Source of the DNA: Micromonospora sp. WMMD980
GTDB taxonomy: Bacteria; Actinomycetota; Actinomycetes; Mycobacteriales; Micromonosporaceae
NCBI RefSeq assembly: GCF_029626035.1
Contig: NZ_JARUBE010000003.1
Span: 5,332,001 to 5,396,000 of the forward strand
DNA: 64,000 nt
Direction: 5' to 3'
Positions 16,754 to 25,175 of this stretch are shown in pieces; position 1 is the first letter of the stretch; each line of letters starts with the position of its first letter. The notes below the pieces were generated by a model. It worked only from the letters and a program-made list of their open reading frames with translations. It was not told where the DNA came from and searched no databases. The position numbers and the translations under genes are program-made.

Positions 16754-18076
16754 TCAGCGCATCCAGACCGGGTCGCTGCCGGGCACGTCCAGCGGCGGCG
16801 GGTAGTCGCGCGCGCGACGCTTCTCGTCGGGCAGCCGCCACGGCTGGTGCACCGCCTTGCCCGCCACCGACTCCAGTTCGGGCACCCACCGCCGCACGTA
16901 GGCGCCGTCCGGGTCGTACCGTTCGGCCTGGCGTACCGGGTTGAAGCCCCGGTAGGGCCGGCTGTCGTTGCCGGTGCCGGCCACCCACTGCCAGTTGCCC
17001 GAGTTGTTGACCCGGTCGCCGTCGAGCAGCCAGCGGAAGAAGACCCCCATCCCGGGCCGCCAGTCCAGCCCGAGATGCTTGGTGAGGTAGCCGGCGGTGA
17101 TCAGCCGGGCCCGGTTGTGCATCCAGCCCTCGGCGCGCAGCTGCCGCATGCCGGCGTCCACGATCGGCATGCCGGTGCGTCCCTCGGTCCAGGCCGCCAG
17201 CGCGTGCGGATCGTCCCGCCAGTCCTCCCTGGCGCCCCGCCGGTAGGCGGTCGTGGACAGGTCGGGGAAGCCGGCCACGACCTGGTGGTAGAAGTCGCGC
17301 CAGCAGAGCTGCCGGACGAACGGCCCGTCGCGGTCGCCGGCCCGGTTCGCCACCGCGAGCGGGGAGACGCAACCCCACCTGAGGTACGGGCTGAGCCGGG
17401 AGGTGTCGTCGCCGGCCATGTCGTCGTGGATGTCGTCGTAGCGGTCGAGCGTGGGCAGCCACACCTTGAGGCGGCGCTGGGCGGCGCTCTCCCCGCCCTC
17501 GGCCGCGTCCGGGCTGTCGCCCTTCGGCGGTTCCGGCAGCCGGCCCGGGTCGACGCCGTCGGGCAGCCGGATCCGCTTCGGCGCGGCCAGCTCGTCCCGG
17601 AGCTGCACGCCCTGCCAGGCGCGGAAGTAGGGGCTGAACACCCGGTAGTGGTCGCCACCGGCCGGGCGCAGCGCGCCCGGCTCGACGATGGTCAGCCCGG
17701 GGAACAGTCGCAGGAACATCCGGTGCCGGTCGCACTCGTCGCGCAGGCGGCGTTCCCGGCGGTGGGCGTACCGGGTCACGTCGGCGGAGAGCCCGACGCC
17801 CTCGGAGCCCACCGCGCGGGCCAGCTTGACCGTCTCGGCGACCGGGTCGCCGCGCCGGACGACCAGGTCGCCACCGCGCCTGCGGAGCGCCTCGCGCAGC
17901 TCGGCCAGGCTCTGGTGCAGGAACCGGGTGCGGTTCGGGGAGAGCTTCCGCAGCGTCGGGTCGAGCACGTAGAGCGGCACCACCCGGTCGAACGCCGAGG
18001 CGGCGGCGGCCAGCGCCGGGTGGTCGTGCACCCGCAGGTCGCGGGTGAACAGCACGACCGCCGTACGCTCGGTCAT
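16754..18076 (-). CDS. phr: deoxyribodipyrimidine photolyase (cryptochrome/photolyase family)
   Basis: 440 residues. It repairs cyclobutane pyrimidine dimers using light and FADH. N-terminal Rossmann antenna-domain start VLFTRDLRVHDHPAL; C-terminal FAD domain with RLSPYLRWGCVSP, QLCWRDFYHQVV, AEGWMHNRARLI and VNNSGNWQWVAGTGND, all hallmark segments. Length fits class I enzymes. Its ATG overlaps the crtB stop by four bases (ATGA), so repair and carotenoid synthesis are co-translated, consistent with light-induced expression. Confidence 0.93.
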   Translation of the reverse strand: MTERTAVVLFTRDLRVHDHPALAAAASAFDRVVPLYVLDPTLRKLSPNRTRFLHQSLAELREALRRRGGDLVVRRGDPVAETVKLARAVGSEGVGLSADVTRYAHRRERRLRDECDRHRMFLRLFPGLTIVEPGALRPAGGDHYRVFSPYFRAWQGVQLRDELAAPKRIRLPDGVDPGRLPEPPKGDSPDAAEGGESAAQRRLKVWLPTLDRYDDIHDDMAGDDTSRLSPYLRWGCVSPLAVANRAGDRDGPFVRQLCWRDFYHQVVAGFPDLSTTAYRRGAREDWRDDPHALAAWTEGRTGMPIVDAGMRQLRAEGWMHNRARLITAGYLTKHLGLDWRPGMGVFFRWLLDGDRVNNSGNWQWVAGTGNDSRPYRGFNPVRQAERYDPDGAYVRRWVPELESVAGKAVHQPWRLPDEKRRARDYPPPLDVPGSDPVWMR

Positions 18077-18999
18077 CCGGCCAGGGCCGGGGTGCGCGCC
18101 GGGCCGGGCACCTGGACCGGCGTGCCGGTCGGGGTGAGCAGCGCCCGCGCGGCCACCGCCATCCGCCGGCGTTGCGGCACCAGGGCCCGACGGACGAAGA
18201 CGTCGAAGCCCTGCCCGGCCACCTCGTCGAGGATCCCGCCGTAGAGCGCGTACGCGGTCCGCATGCACGCCTGCGAGGCGGGGTTGAGCAGCGGGATGCC
18301 GGGCGCGGCGGCGAGGTAGTGGGCCTGGGCGCGGGTCACCTCGTACTCGATCAGCTCGCGGATCGCCGGCGTGGTCCGCCCGGCGGCCTGGGCGGCGAGC
18401 AGGTCGTCGCGGGTGACGCCGAACTTGGCCAGGTCCTCGTCGGGCAGGTAGGTGCGGCCCCGGTCGAGGTCCTCGGCGACGTCCCGGATGAAGTTGGTGA
18501 GCTGGAACGCGAACCCGAGCTGGCGGGCGGGCTCGCGGGCGGCGGCCGGGTCGGAGCTGCCCAGGATCGGCAGCATCATGGTGCCGATGACGGCGGCCGA
18601 GCCCTCCATGTAGTCGAGCAGGTCGTCGTAGGTCGGGTACGACATGACGGTCAGGTCCATCGCCATGCTGCGCAGGAACGACGCGAAGTCGTCGCGGTCC
18701 AGGTCGAACACGGCGATGGTGTGCAGCACGGCGGGCAGCAGCGGGTCGTCGACCGACGCGCCGTGCAGGCCGGCGACGAACCGGTCGGACCACTCGCGCA
18801 GCCGGGCGGCGCGCTCGGCGGGCGGCAGGTCCTCGGTGCGGTCGACGATCTCGTCCGCGTAGCGGGTGAATCCGTACAGGGCGTGCACATGCCGCCGTTT
18901 CCAAGCGGGGAGCAGCCGGGTGGCGAGATAGTAGGTACGGCCGTGACGCCGGTGCAGCTCGCGGCAACGGTCATAGGCAGCGGTGAGATCCGTGTCCAC
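18073..18999 (-). CDS. crtB: phytoene synthase
   Basis: 308 residues from GTG with ribosome-binding site GAGGAGG. It condenses two geranylgeranyl diphosphates to phytoene. Both Asp-rich motifs of the squalene/phytoene synthase family are present: DEIVD (49-53) and FIRDVAEDLDRGRTYLPDED in the second half. It starts a leftward crtB-phr pair, divergent from crtE across a 65-bp intergenic region. A squalene-type synthase is less likely, given crtI next door. Confidence 0.9.
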   Translation of the reverse strand: MDTDLTAAYDRCRELHRRHGRTYYLATRLLPAWKRRHVHALYGFTRYADEIVDRTEDLPPAERAARLREWSDRFVAGLHGASVDDPLLPAVLHTIAVFDLDRDDFASFLRSMAMDLTVMSYPTYDDLLDYMEGSAAVIGTMMLPILGSSDPAAAREPARQLGFAFQLTNFIRDVAEDLDRGRTYLPDEDLAKFGVTRDDLLAAQAAGRTTPAIRELIEYEVTRAQAHYLAAAPGIPLLNPASQACMRTAYALYGGILDEVAGQGFDVFVRRALVPQRRRMAVAARALLTPTGTPVQVPGPARTPALAG

Positions 19000-19042
19000 C
19001 GGCCCTCCTCGGTTTTCGACGCAGCAATCGACGCAACTCGTA

Positions 19043-19052
19043 ACCCTAGGGT
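19043..19052. promoter_or_regulatory. palindrome in the crtB/crtE divergent promoter region
   Basis: The perfect 10-bp palindrome ACCCTAGGGT lies 12 bases before the crtE ATG and 43 bases before crtB, in the only non-coding DNA between the two arms of the carotenoid cluster. The right half (TAGGGT) could also serve as a -10 element for a crtE transcript with a very short leader. It is a candidate operator for the MerR-type regulator at 22334 or for another light-response factor; this is inferred from position only. Confidence 0.35.
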
Positions 19053-19064
19053 ACGCTCCCCCTC

Positions 19065-20219
19065 ATGGCCAACGACGCAGTTGCGGGTAATGCGCTCCGC
19101 GTCGCCCCGGCACAGCCGGAAGCGACGGACGATCCGGTCAACGGCGTGCTGGCCGCGTTCACGAAGGACCTGATCACGGGCGTCGACGACACGCTCGCCG
19201 CGTTCCTGACCGCCGAGGTCGACTCGCTCACCGAGATCGACGCAGCGATGGGTGGTTTCGCCGCGACGGCGCGCGACTCGGTGCTGGCCGGCGGCAAGCG
19301 GGTGCGCCCCACGTTCGCCTACTGGGGCTGGCGGGGCGTGGTCGGCGGCGACGGGTCACTGCCCGCGGTGCTGCCCGCCCTCGCCGCGCTGGAGCTGCTG
19401 CACACGTTCGCGCTGGTGCACGACGACGTGATGGACGCCTCCGACACCCGGCGCGGCAAACCCACCGCGCACCGCGCCGCCGCCGCGCGGCACCGGTCCG
19501 CCGGGCACACCGGCGATCCCGACCGCTACGGCGAGGCCGTCGCCGTGCTCATCGGCGACCTCTGCATGGTCTGGGCCGACCGGCTGATGGCGCACGCCGC
19601 CGTGCCCGCCGACCGGCTGCTCGACGTGCGCCGCTGCTACGACCAGATGCGGGTGGAGACGGTCGCCGGGCAGTTCCTGGACGTGCTCGGCGAGAACGAC
19701 GCGGCCAACTGGTCGGTCGACCGGGCGCTGCGGGTGGCCCGCTACAAGACCGCCAGCTACACCGTCCAGCGACCGCTGCTCTTCGGCGCCTGCCTGGCCG
19801 GCGTCGACGCGGACGGCCCGCTGATCGCCGCGTACACCCGCTACGGGCTGGCCGTCGGCGAGGCGTTCCAGCTCCGCGACGACCTGCTCGGCGTCTACGG
19901 CGACCCGGCGGTCACCGGCAAACCGGCCGGCGACGACCTGCGCACCGGCAAGCCGACCGCGCTGCTGATGCTGGCCCGGCAGCTCGCCGACCCGACCCAG
20001 CGGCGCGCGCTGGACCGGGCCGGCTCGGTCACCGGCGCCGGCGAACTGGCCCGCCTGGCCGACCTGGTCCGGGAGACCGGGGCCACCGCCCAGGTCGAGC
20101 GGATGATCTCCAAACGGGTGACCGAGGCGCTGGCCGCGCTCGACACCGCACCGATCGACGAGACGGCGCGCACCGCGCTGACCGGCCTCGCCACCGCCGC
20201 CACCGCGCGGCGGTCCTGA
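19065..20219 (+). CDS. crtE: polyprenyl diphosphate synthase (GGPP synthase)
   Basis: 384 residues. It elongates IPP and DMAPP to geranylgeranyl diphosphate for carotenoids. First Asp-rich motif DDVMDASDTRRGKPTAHR; second GEAFQLRDDLLGVYGDP; the GGKRVRPTF segment binds IPP. The N-terminal 60 residues are an Ala-rich extension common to actinobacterial homologues. The chain-length residues are not diagnostic by eye, so farnesyl or longer products are possible, but the crt context argues for C20. It is coupled to crtI (TGATG). Confidence 0.9.
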   Translation: MANDAVAGNALRVAPAQPEATDDPVNGVLAAFTKDLITGVDDTLAAFLTAEVDSLTEIDAAMGGFAATARDSVLAGGKRVRPTFAYWGWRGVVGGDGSLPAVLPALAALELLHTFALVHDDVMDASDTRRGKPTAHRAAAARHRSAGHTGDPDRYGEAVAVLIGDLCMVWADRLMAHAAVPADRLLDVRRCYDQMRVETVAGQFLDVLGENDAANWSVDRALRVARYKTASYTVQRPLLFGACLAGVDADGPLIAAYTRYGLAVGEAFQLRDDLLGVYGDPAVTGKPAGDDLRTGKPTALLMLARQLADPTQRRALDRAGSVTGAGELARLADLVRETGATAQVERMISKRVTEALAALDTAPIDETARTALTGLATAATARRS

Positions 20220-21727
20220 TGAGCGATCTGAACAAGGGAGCCGGAATGCGCACCGTCAACGGACGGACCGACCGGGTGGTCGTGGTCGGCGCCGGGCTGG
20301 GTGGGCTGGCCTGCGCGCTGCACCTGGCCGGCAGCGGCCGGCAGGTCACCGTGCTGGAGCGCGAGGCGGTGCCGGGCGGGCGCGCCGGCCGCCTCAGCGT
20401 CGACGGGTACGAGTTCGACACCGGCCCGACGGTCCTCACCATGCCCGACCTGATCGTCGAGGCGCTCGGCGCGGTCGGCGAGGAGCTGACCGACTGGCTC
20501 GACCTGACCCCGCTCGACCCGGCCTACCGGGCCTACTATCCGGACGGTTCGACGCTCGACGTCATCACCGACACCACCCGGATGGCCGCCGAGATCGCCA
20601 AGGTCTGCGGCCCCCGCGAGGCGGACGGCTACCTGCGCTTCGTCGACTACGCCCGCAACCTGTGGAAGTGGGAGCGGGCCGACTTCATCGAGCGCAACCT
20701 GGACGCGCCGACCGACCTGCTCACCGGCAACCTGCTGAAGCTGTTCGCCAACGGCGCCTTCCGGCGACTCCAGACGAAGATCAACCAGTTCTTCCGCGAC
20801 CCGCGTACCCAGCGGATCTTCTCCTTCCAGGCGATGTACGCCGGCCTGTCGCCGCACGACGCGCTGGCCATCTACACCGTCATCGCGTACCTCGACTCGG
20901 TGGCCGGGGTGAGCTTCCCGCGCGGCGGCATCCACGCGGTCTCCCGCGGCATGGCCGGCGCGGCCGAGAAGCACGGCGTGCAGATCCGCTACGGCACCAC
21001 GGTGAGCCGGGTGGAGACCGCACACGGGCGCGCCACCGGCGTGGTCACCGCCGACGGCGAGTTCGTCCCGGCCGACGTGGTGGTGCTCAACCCGGACCTG
21101 CCGGTCGCCTACCAGGAGCTGCTCCCGGAGAGCCGGCAGCGCAAGCTCACCTACTCGCCGTCCTGCGTGGTGCTGCACGTCGGCTCGAACCAGGGCTATG
21201 GCAAGATCGCCCACCACAACATCCACTTCGGACGGGCCTGGAAGGGCACGTTCGACGAGGTGATCCGGCGAGGCGAGCTGATGACCGACCCGTCGCTGCT
21301 GGTGACGAACCCGAGCCGCACCGACCCGTCGGTGGCCCCGGCCGGGAAGCACACCTACTACGTGCTGGCCCCGGTGCCGAACCTCGACCGGGCGCCGTTC
21401 GACTGGCCCGGCGACCTCACCGAGCGCTACTCCGACCAGCTCGTCCGCACGCTGGAGGAGCGCGGCTACGTCGGTTTCGGTGAGGGCATCGAGGTGCTGC
21501 GCACGGTCACCCCGGCCGACTGGGCGGCGCAGGGCATGGCCGCCGGCACCCCGTTCGCCGCCGCGCACAGCCTCTTCCAGACCGGCCCGTTCCGCCCGTC
21601 GAACCTGCACCGGACGCTGGGCAACGTGGTCTTCGTCGGCTCCGGCACCCAACCCGGTGTGGGCGTGCCGATGGTGCTGATCAGCGGCAAGCTGGCCGCC
21701 TCCCGCATCACCGGGCGTCTCTCGTGA
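20219..21727 (+). CDS. crtI: phytoene desaturase
   Basis: 502 residues from the ATG overlapping the crtE stop. An alternative ATG at 20246 has a better ribosome-binding site (AAGGGAG, 5 bases away), so the first nine residues are uncertain. It is a CrtI-type FAD enzyme: dinucleotide motif VVVVGAGLGGLACALHLAG with VLEREAVPGGRAG, substrate-region FDTGPTVLTMPDL, and the C-terminal signature VVFVGSGTQPGVGVPMVLIS. It introduces double bonds into phytoene to give neurosporene or lycopene. No cyclase gene is visible in the window. Confidence 0.92.
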   Translation: MSDLNKGAGMRTVNGRTDRVVVVGAGLGGLACALHLAGSGRQVTVLEREAVPGGRAGRLSVDGYEFDTGPTVLTMPDLIVEALGAVGEELTDWLDLTPLDPAYRAYYPDGSTLDVITDTTRMAAEIAKVCGPREADGYLRFVDYARNLWKWERADFIERNLDAPTDLLTGNLLKLFANGAFRRLQTKINQFFRDPRTQRIFSFQAMYAGLSPHDALAIYTVIAYLDSVAGVSFPRGGIHAVSRGMAGAAEKHGVQIRYGTTVSRVETAHGRATGVVTADGEFVPADVVVLNPDLPVAYQELLPESRQRKLTYSPSCVVLHVGSNQGYGKIAHHNIHFGRAWKGTFDEVIRRGELMTDPSLLVTNPSRTDPSVAPAGKHTYYVLAPVPNLDRAPFDWPGDLTERYSDQLVRTLEERGYVGFGEGIEVLRTVTPADWAAQGMAAGTPFAAAHSLFQTGPFRPSNLHRTLGNVVFVGSGTQPGVGVPMVLISGKLAASRITGRLS

Positions 21728-22344
21728 CGGCGCGGGAGGACCACCTGGTCGAGCTGGTGGACGACGGCGGCCGGGCGATCGGCGAGACCACCGTGGCCAC
21801 CGCACACCAGCCGCCCGGCCGGCTGCACCGGGCCTTCTCGGTCCTCCTGGTCGACCCCGCCGGCCGGGTGCTGCTCCAGCGGCGGGCCGCGGTGAAGACC
21901 CGGTTCCCGCTGCGCTGGGCCAACTCCTGCTGCGGGCACCCGCTGCCCGGCCAGTCGCTCACCGAGGCCGCCAACCGCCGGCTCGCCGAGGAACTCGGCC
22001 TCGGCCCGGTGGACCTCACCGAGGTGGGGGTCTACCTCTACTACGCCGAGGACCCGGCCACCGGCCGGGTCGAGTTCGAGTACGACCACGTGCTGCGCGC
22101 CGGGGTTCCCGCCGACGTGGCCGTCCGGCCCGACCCGGACGAGGTGGCCGAGCTGCGCTGGGTCGACCCGGGCGCGGTCTCGGCCGACCTCGACATCGAC
22201 CCGCGCGCGTACGCCCCCTGGCTGGGTGGCGTGCTGAACCGGCTGCTGCACCCGGCCGACCCGTCCCGGTCGAACGAGCCGGCCGGGCCGTCCCGGTCCG
22301 GCGCGCCGGCCACCGAGGCACCGGAGCGGTCGGGTGGCCGATGA
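21724..22344 (+). CDS. idi: isopentenyl-diphosphate delta-isomerase, type I
   Basis: 206 residues; GTGA overlap with crtI. NUDIX-fold IPP isomerase: catalytic Cys region RWANSCCGHPLPGQ, the helix EAANRRLAEELGL, and the acidic pair in RVEFEYDHVL. It supplies DMAPP for CrtE. The family is usually about 180 residues; the extra 25 at the C-terminus are a Ser/Pro/Arg-rich tail containing a near-duplicate (PSRSNEPAG, PSRSGAPAT). The next gene begins inside this tail. Confidence 0.9.
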   Translation: MTAREDHLVELVDDGGRAIGETTVATAHQPPGRLHRAFSVLLVDPAGRVLLQRRAAVKTRFPLRWANSCCGHPLPGQSLTEAANRRLAEELGLGPVDLTEVGVYLYYAEDPATGRVEFEYDHVLRAGVPADVAVRPDPDEVAELRWVDPGAVSADLDIDPRAYAPWLGGVLNRLLHPADPSRSNEPAGPSRSGAPATEAPERSGGR

Positions 22345-23281
22345 GGCGCTGAGCGCGGGGGCCGTCGCGCGCCGACTGGGTGTGGCGGTCACCACGCTGC
22401 GAACCTGGCACCAGCGCTACGGCCTCGGTCCCAGCGAACACGTGCCGGGTCACCACCGGCGCTACACGCCTGTCGACCTGGCCCGCCTGGAGATCATGCG
22501 ACGGCTGACCGCCGAGGGGATCGCGCCCGCCGAGGCCGCCCGCTGGGCCCGGCAGGCGCCGGCCGTGCTGCCGCCCGACCGGCTCGGCCTGAAGGCCGGC
22601 GCGCACTCGGTCCGGGACGGCGGCGGCACCACCATCCCGGTCGGCCGCGCCGGGCCGGTCGCCCGTGGCCTGGCCCGGGCCGCCATGCGTCTGGACTCGG
22701 TGACGATCGGCCGCACCATCGCCGACGCCCTGGCCAGCGACGGCGTGGTGGCGACCTGGGAGGGGCTGCTCCGGCCGGTGCTCGCCGGCATCGGGGAACG
22801 GCACGCCGCCACCACCGGGCTGATCGAGGTGGAACACCTCATGTCCCGGTGCGTGTCCGAGGCGTTCGCCTCGGTGGCCCGGGCGCGTCCCAGCGTCGGG
22901 CCGCCCCGGATCCTGCTCTCCTGCGCCGACGAGGAGCAGCACTCGCTGCCCCTGGAGGCGCTGGCCGCCGCGCTGGCGGAGGCCGGGGTGAGCTATCGCA
23001 TGCTCGGGGCCCGGGTGCCGGTGCCCGCCCTCGTCGAGGCGGTCAACCGGACCGGGCCGGCGGCGGTGGTGTTGTGGTCCCACACCCGCGCCACCGCCGA
23101 CCCGCACCAGCTCGCCGCGCTGCTCGCCGTCCCGCGCCGGCCGCTGCTGGCGCTGGCGGCCGGGCCCGGCTGGCGGGCCGACTCCCTGCCGGCCGGCGTG
23201 GTCCGACCGGTCGACCTGGCCGAGGCGCTCTCGCTGGCCGTCGCCGTACGGGATTCTCTGGATCAGTCGACGGCGGGCTGA
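22334..23281 (+). CDS. MerR-type regulator with B12-binding-like domain (CarH/LitR-like)
   Basis: 315 residues, overlapping idi by 11 bases. N-terminal MerR helix-turn-helix (AVARRLGVAVTTLRTWHQRY, then GHHRRYTPVDLARLE). The C-terminal half looks like the cobalamin-binding module of CarH/LitR photoreceptors: a helical part with GERHAATTGLIEVEH and a Rossmann-like part with CADEEQHSLPLEALA. The lower-ligand His is present (EEQH). The Trp of the CarH Wx9EH motif is His here (H-x9-EH), and the Gly after the ligand is Pro. It probably controls the flanking crt and phr genes. Whether it senses light through adenosylcobalamin is open. Confidence 0.8.
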   Translation: MADEALSAGAVARRLGVAVTTLRTWHQRYGLGPSEHVPGHHRRYTPVDLARLEIMRRLTAEGIAPAEAARWARQAPAVLPPDRLGLKAGAHSVRDGGGTTIPVGRAGPVARGLARAAMRLDSVTIGRTIADALASDGVVATWEGLLRPVLAGIGERHAATTGLIEVEHLMSRCVSEAFASVARARPSVGPPRILLSCADEEQHSLPLEALAAALAEAGVSYRMLGARVPVPALVEAVNRTGPAAVVLWSHTRATADPHQLAALLAVPRRPLLALAAGPGWRADSLPAGVVRPVDLAEALSLAVAVRDSLDQSTAG

Positions 23282-23358
23282 GGGGGCCTCCCGCTCGGAG
23301 GGTGTCGTCCACTACGGTCGGAAAGTCCGTCTGACCCGACCCCCTCCGGGAGCGACAG

Positions 23359-24150
23359 ATGCGTCCACGCACCGTTCTGGTGTTCGCGCTCGGCTTGGTG
23401 CTCCTCGTCACCGGCTGCGGCGGCCCGGGTAAGACCCCGCAGAAGGCCGCCGCCCCGCCGTCGGTCTCGGCCGCGCCGGTGCCGACACCCAGCCCGAAGC
23501 CGAAGCCGACCCGCACCACCCCACCACCGAAGCCTAAGCTGCGGCCGCTGCCCGAGAAGCTCCCGGCCGGCCTGCACCGGCGCAGCGGGAGCCCCGGGGT
23601 GGCGCTCACCTTCGACGACGGGCCGGACCCGCGCTACACCCCGCAGATCCTGGCCCAGCTCCGGGCGGCCCACGTCACCGCGACGTTCTGCCTGGTCGGC
23701 CGGCAGGCCAAGCGGCACCCGGAACTGGTGGCCCAGATCGTCCGCGAGGGCCACCAGCTCTGCAACCACAGCTGGCGGCACGACATGGACCTCGGCCGGC
23801 GCCCGCTCGCCGAGATCCGGGCCGACCTGGAACGAACCAACCGGGCCATCCACGCCGCCGCGCCGAACGCGCCGATCACCTGGTTCCGGCAGCCCGGCGG
23901 CCGGTGGACCGCCGAGGAGCTCACCGTGGCCCGGCAACTGGGGCTGCGTCCGCTGCACTGGAGCGTGGACCCGCAGGACTGGGACCACCCGCCGGCCACG
24001 AAGATCATCAAACGGGTGGAGTCGGCCAGCCGTCACGGGTCGGTCGTGCTGATGCACGACGCAGGCGGCGACCGGACCCAGACGATGGCCGCCTGCCGGC
24101 ACCTGATTCCCGATCTCAAGCGGCGGTACGGCATCGTCCGGCTGCGCTGA
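23359..24150 (+). CDS. lipoprotein polysaccharide deacetylase (NodB domain)
   Basis: 263 residues. Signal peptide with lipobox LVTGC, then a Pro/Lys/Ala/Thr linker (about residues 25-70) and a NodB carbohydrate-esterase-4 domain. Motif 1 TFDDGPD provides the catalytic base and a metal ligand; motif 2 HSWRHD gives the two His ligands (H-x3-H); motif 3 WFRQPGGRW; later LHWSVDPQDW and SVVLMHDAGG. It would remove N-acetyl groups from peptidoglycan or another wall polymer outside the cell. It stands alone after the carotenoid cluster. Confidence 0.9.
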   Translation: MRPRTVLVFALGLVLLVTGCGGPGKTPQKAAAPPSVSAAPVPTPSPKPKPTRTTPPPKPKLRPLPEKLPAGLHRRSGSPGVALTFDDGPDPRYTPQILAQLRAAHVTATFCLVGRQAKRHPELVAQIVREGHQLCNHSWRHDMDLGRRPLAEIRADLERTNRAIHAAAPNAPITWFRQPGGRWTAEELTVARQLGLRPLHWSVDPQDWDHPPATKIIKRVESASRHGSVVLMHDAGGDRTQTMAACRHLIPDLKRRYGIVRLR

Positions 24151-24203
24151 CCTGCGGTTTCACTCCGCGATACGCCTGCCGCCATACCGGTTTTGTCGTC
24201 CGA

Positions 24204-24233
24204 GGAGGCATGGCATATGCTTCTCATGCCTCC
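24204..24233. terminator. hairpin after the deacetylase gene
   Basis: GGAGGCATG (24204-24212) and CATGCCTCC (24225-24233) form a perfect 9-bp stem with a 12-base loop, 54 bases after the deacetylase stop and before the tRNA genes. There is no U-tract, as usual for actinobacterial terminators. Confidence 0.5.
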
Positions 24234-24293
24234 GGCGGGGCCGGATGGGAGCAAGTCCGCTTGAAGTTGCGAGTGTGCAATGATGGCGGGGCC

Positions 24294-24366
24294 GCCCTCA
24301 TCGTCTAGCGGCCCAGGACGCCGCCCTTTCAAGGCGGTAGCACGGGTTCGAATCCCGTTGGGGGCA
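24294..24366 (+). tRNA. tRNA-Glu (anticodon TTC)
   Basis: 73 bases. The acceptor stem GCCCTCA pairs with TGGGGGC (one G-T pair), discriminator A. The anticodon stem is CCGCC/GGCGG with loop CTTTCAA, anticodon TTC at 24328-24330. The T arm is ACGGG-TTCGAAT-CCCGT. The 3' CCA is not encoded. Confidence 0.95.
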
Positions 24367-24399
24367 CGATCCGGCTCACGCCGGTTGCAACACCAGCCA

Positions 24400-24473
24400 G
24401 GTCCTGTGGAGCAGTTGGAGTGCTCGCCGCCCTGTCAAGGCGGAGGTCGCGGGTTCAAGTCCCGTCAGGACCG
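24400..24473 (+). tRNA. tRNA-Asp (anticodon GTC)
   Basis: 74 bases. The acceptor GGTCCTG pairs with CAGGACC, discriminator G. The anticodon stem is CCGCC/GGCGG with loop CTGTCAA, anticodon GTC. The T loop is TTCAAGT. CCA is not encoded. It is 33 bases downstream of tRNA-Glu, probably in the same transcript. Confidence 0.95.
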
Positions 24474-24548
24474 CAAGCGCTGACGCCGCGCACATCATGC
24501 GCGGCGTTCTGCGTATCGGCCCGTGCGGTAGCATGTGCCGAGCACCAC

Positions 24549-24622
24549 GGCCAGGTAGCTCAGTTGGTACGAGCGTCCGACTGAAAATCGGAAGGTCGGC
24601 GGTTCGACCCCGCCCCTGGCCA
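24549..24622 (+). tRNA. tRNA-Phe (anticodon GAA)
   Basis: 74 bases. The acceptor GGCCAGG pairs with CCTGGCC, discriminator A. The anticodon loop CTGAAAA has anticodon GAA; the T arm is GGCGG-TTCGACC-CCGCC. CCA is not encoded. The Glu-Asp-Phe order is the common actinobacterial tRNA trio. Confidence 0.95.
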
Positions 24623-24645
24623 CATAGCCTTTCGCCGGGCTACAG

Positions 24646-24679
24646 AGATCCCCACCAGCCGAAACGCCGGTGGGGATCT
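24646..24679 (+). terminator. terminator of the tRNA cluster
   Basis: AGATCCCCACC (24646-24656) and GGTGGGGATCT (24669-24679) form an 11-bp stem with a 12-base loop, followed by TGCTGT. It lies 23 bases after tRNA-Phe and also just past the 3' end of the convergent ArsI-like gene, so it may serve both strands. Confidence 0.75.
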
Positions 24680-24691
24680 TGCTGTATCCGC

Positions 24692-25099
24692 TCAGGAGCA
24701 GCAGGTGCCTTCCGCCTTCTTCTCCAGTTTCGGCGAGTCGGCCTGCACGGTGTAGACCTCCCAGGGCTCGTCGCCCGGCCCACGCACCCAGACCTTGTCC
24801 TGGAGCGCGTAGCAACACTCGGTGTCGTTCTCCTCGAGAGTGATCAGGCCGGCGCCGGTGAGGCGTCCGGTGGCGGCGTCGACCTCGTCGGTGCTGGCGA
24901 CCTCGACCCCGAGGTGGTCCAGGACGGTAGGCCGGTCGGCCTCGCCTTCGAGGAGGACGAGCTTCAGCGGCGGGTTCTCCACGGCGAAGTTGGCGTAGCC
25001 GGGGCGGCGCTTCGCCGGCTCGACGCCGAACAGCTTGCTGTAGAAGGCCACCGAGCCTTCGAGGTCGGACACGCGCAGGGCGAGCTGGACGCGGGACAT
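24692..25099 (-). CDS. arsI: ArsI/CadI-type VOC metalloprotein
   Basis: 135 residues, ATG with ribosome-binding site AAGGAGACGG. Vicinal-oxygen-chelate fold: VQLALRVSDLEGSVAFYSKLFG at the start, HLGVEV (metal ligand His) and PWEVYTV (metal ligand Glu). The adjacent cysteine pair in TECCYALQDKVWV is the arsenical-binding signature of ArsI C-As lyase, which demethylates trivalent methylarsenicals; the family was also annotated CadI. A second CC at the very C-terminus (TCCS) is unusual. It is divergent from arsR across a shared operator. Confidence 0.88.
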   Translation of the reverse strand: MSRVQLALRVSDLEGSVAFYSKLFGVEPAKRRPGYANFAVENPPLKLVLLEGEADRPTVLDHLGVEVASTDEVDAATGRLTGAGLITLEENDTECCYALQDKVWVRGPGDEPWEVYTVQADSPKLEKKAEGTCCS

Positions 25100-25123
25100 T
25101 CCGTCTCCTTGTCTAGATGATTT

Positions 25124-25156
25124 TCGAAGCAGCACCCACGTTGCATGCTGTTTCGA
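25124..25156. promoter_or_regulatory. likely ArsR operator in the arsI/arsR divergent promoter
   Basis: TCGAAGCAGCA (25124-25134) and TGCTGTTTCGA (25146-25156) are inverted repeats matching at 10 of 11 positions, separated by 11 bases (two helical turns centre to centre). They sit 25 bases before the arsI ATG and 20 before arsR. ArsR-family dimers bind such dyads near promoters and leave when arsenite binds, so this single site could control both directions. Confidence 0.65.
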
Positions 25157-25175
25157 GATCTGTCAACCTAGAGCG

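Noticed and set aside
24294-24622. tRNA cluster as an integration site for a mobile element
   Set aside because: No integrase, no duplicated tRNA 3' end and no change of composition on either side.
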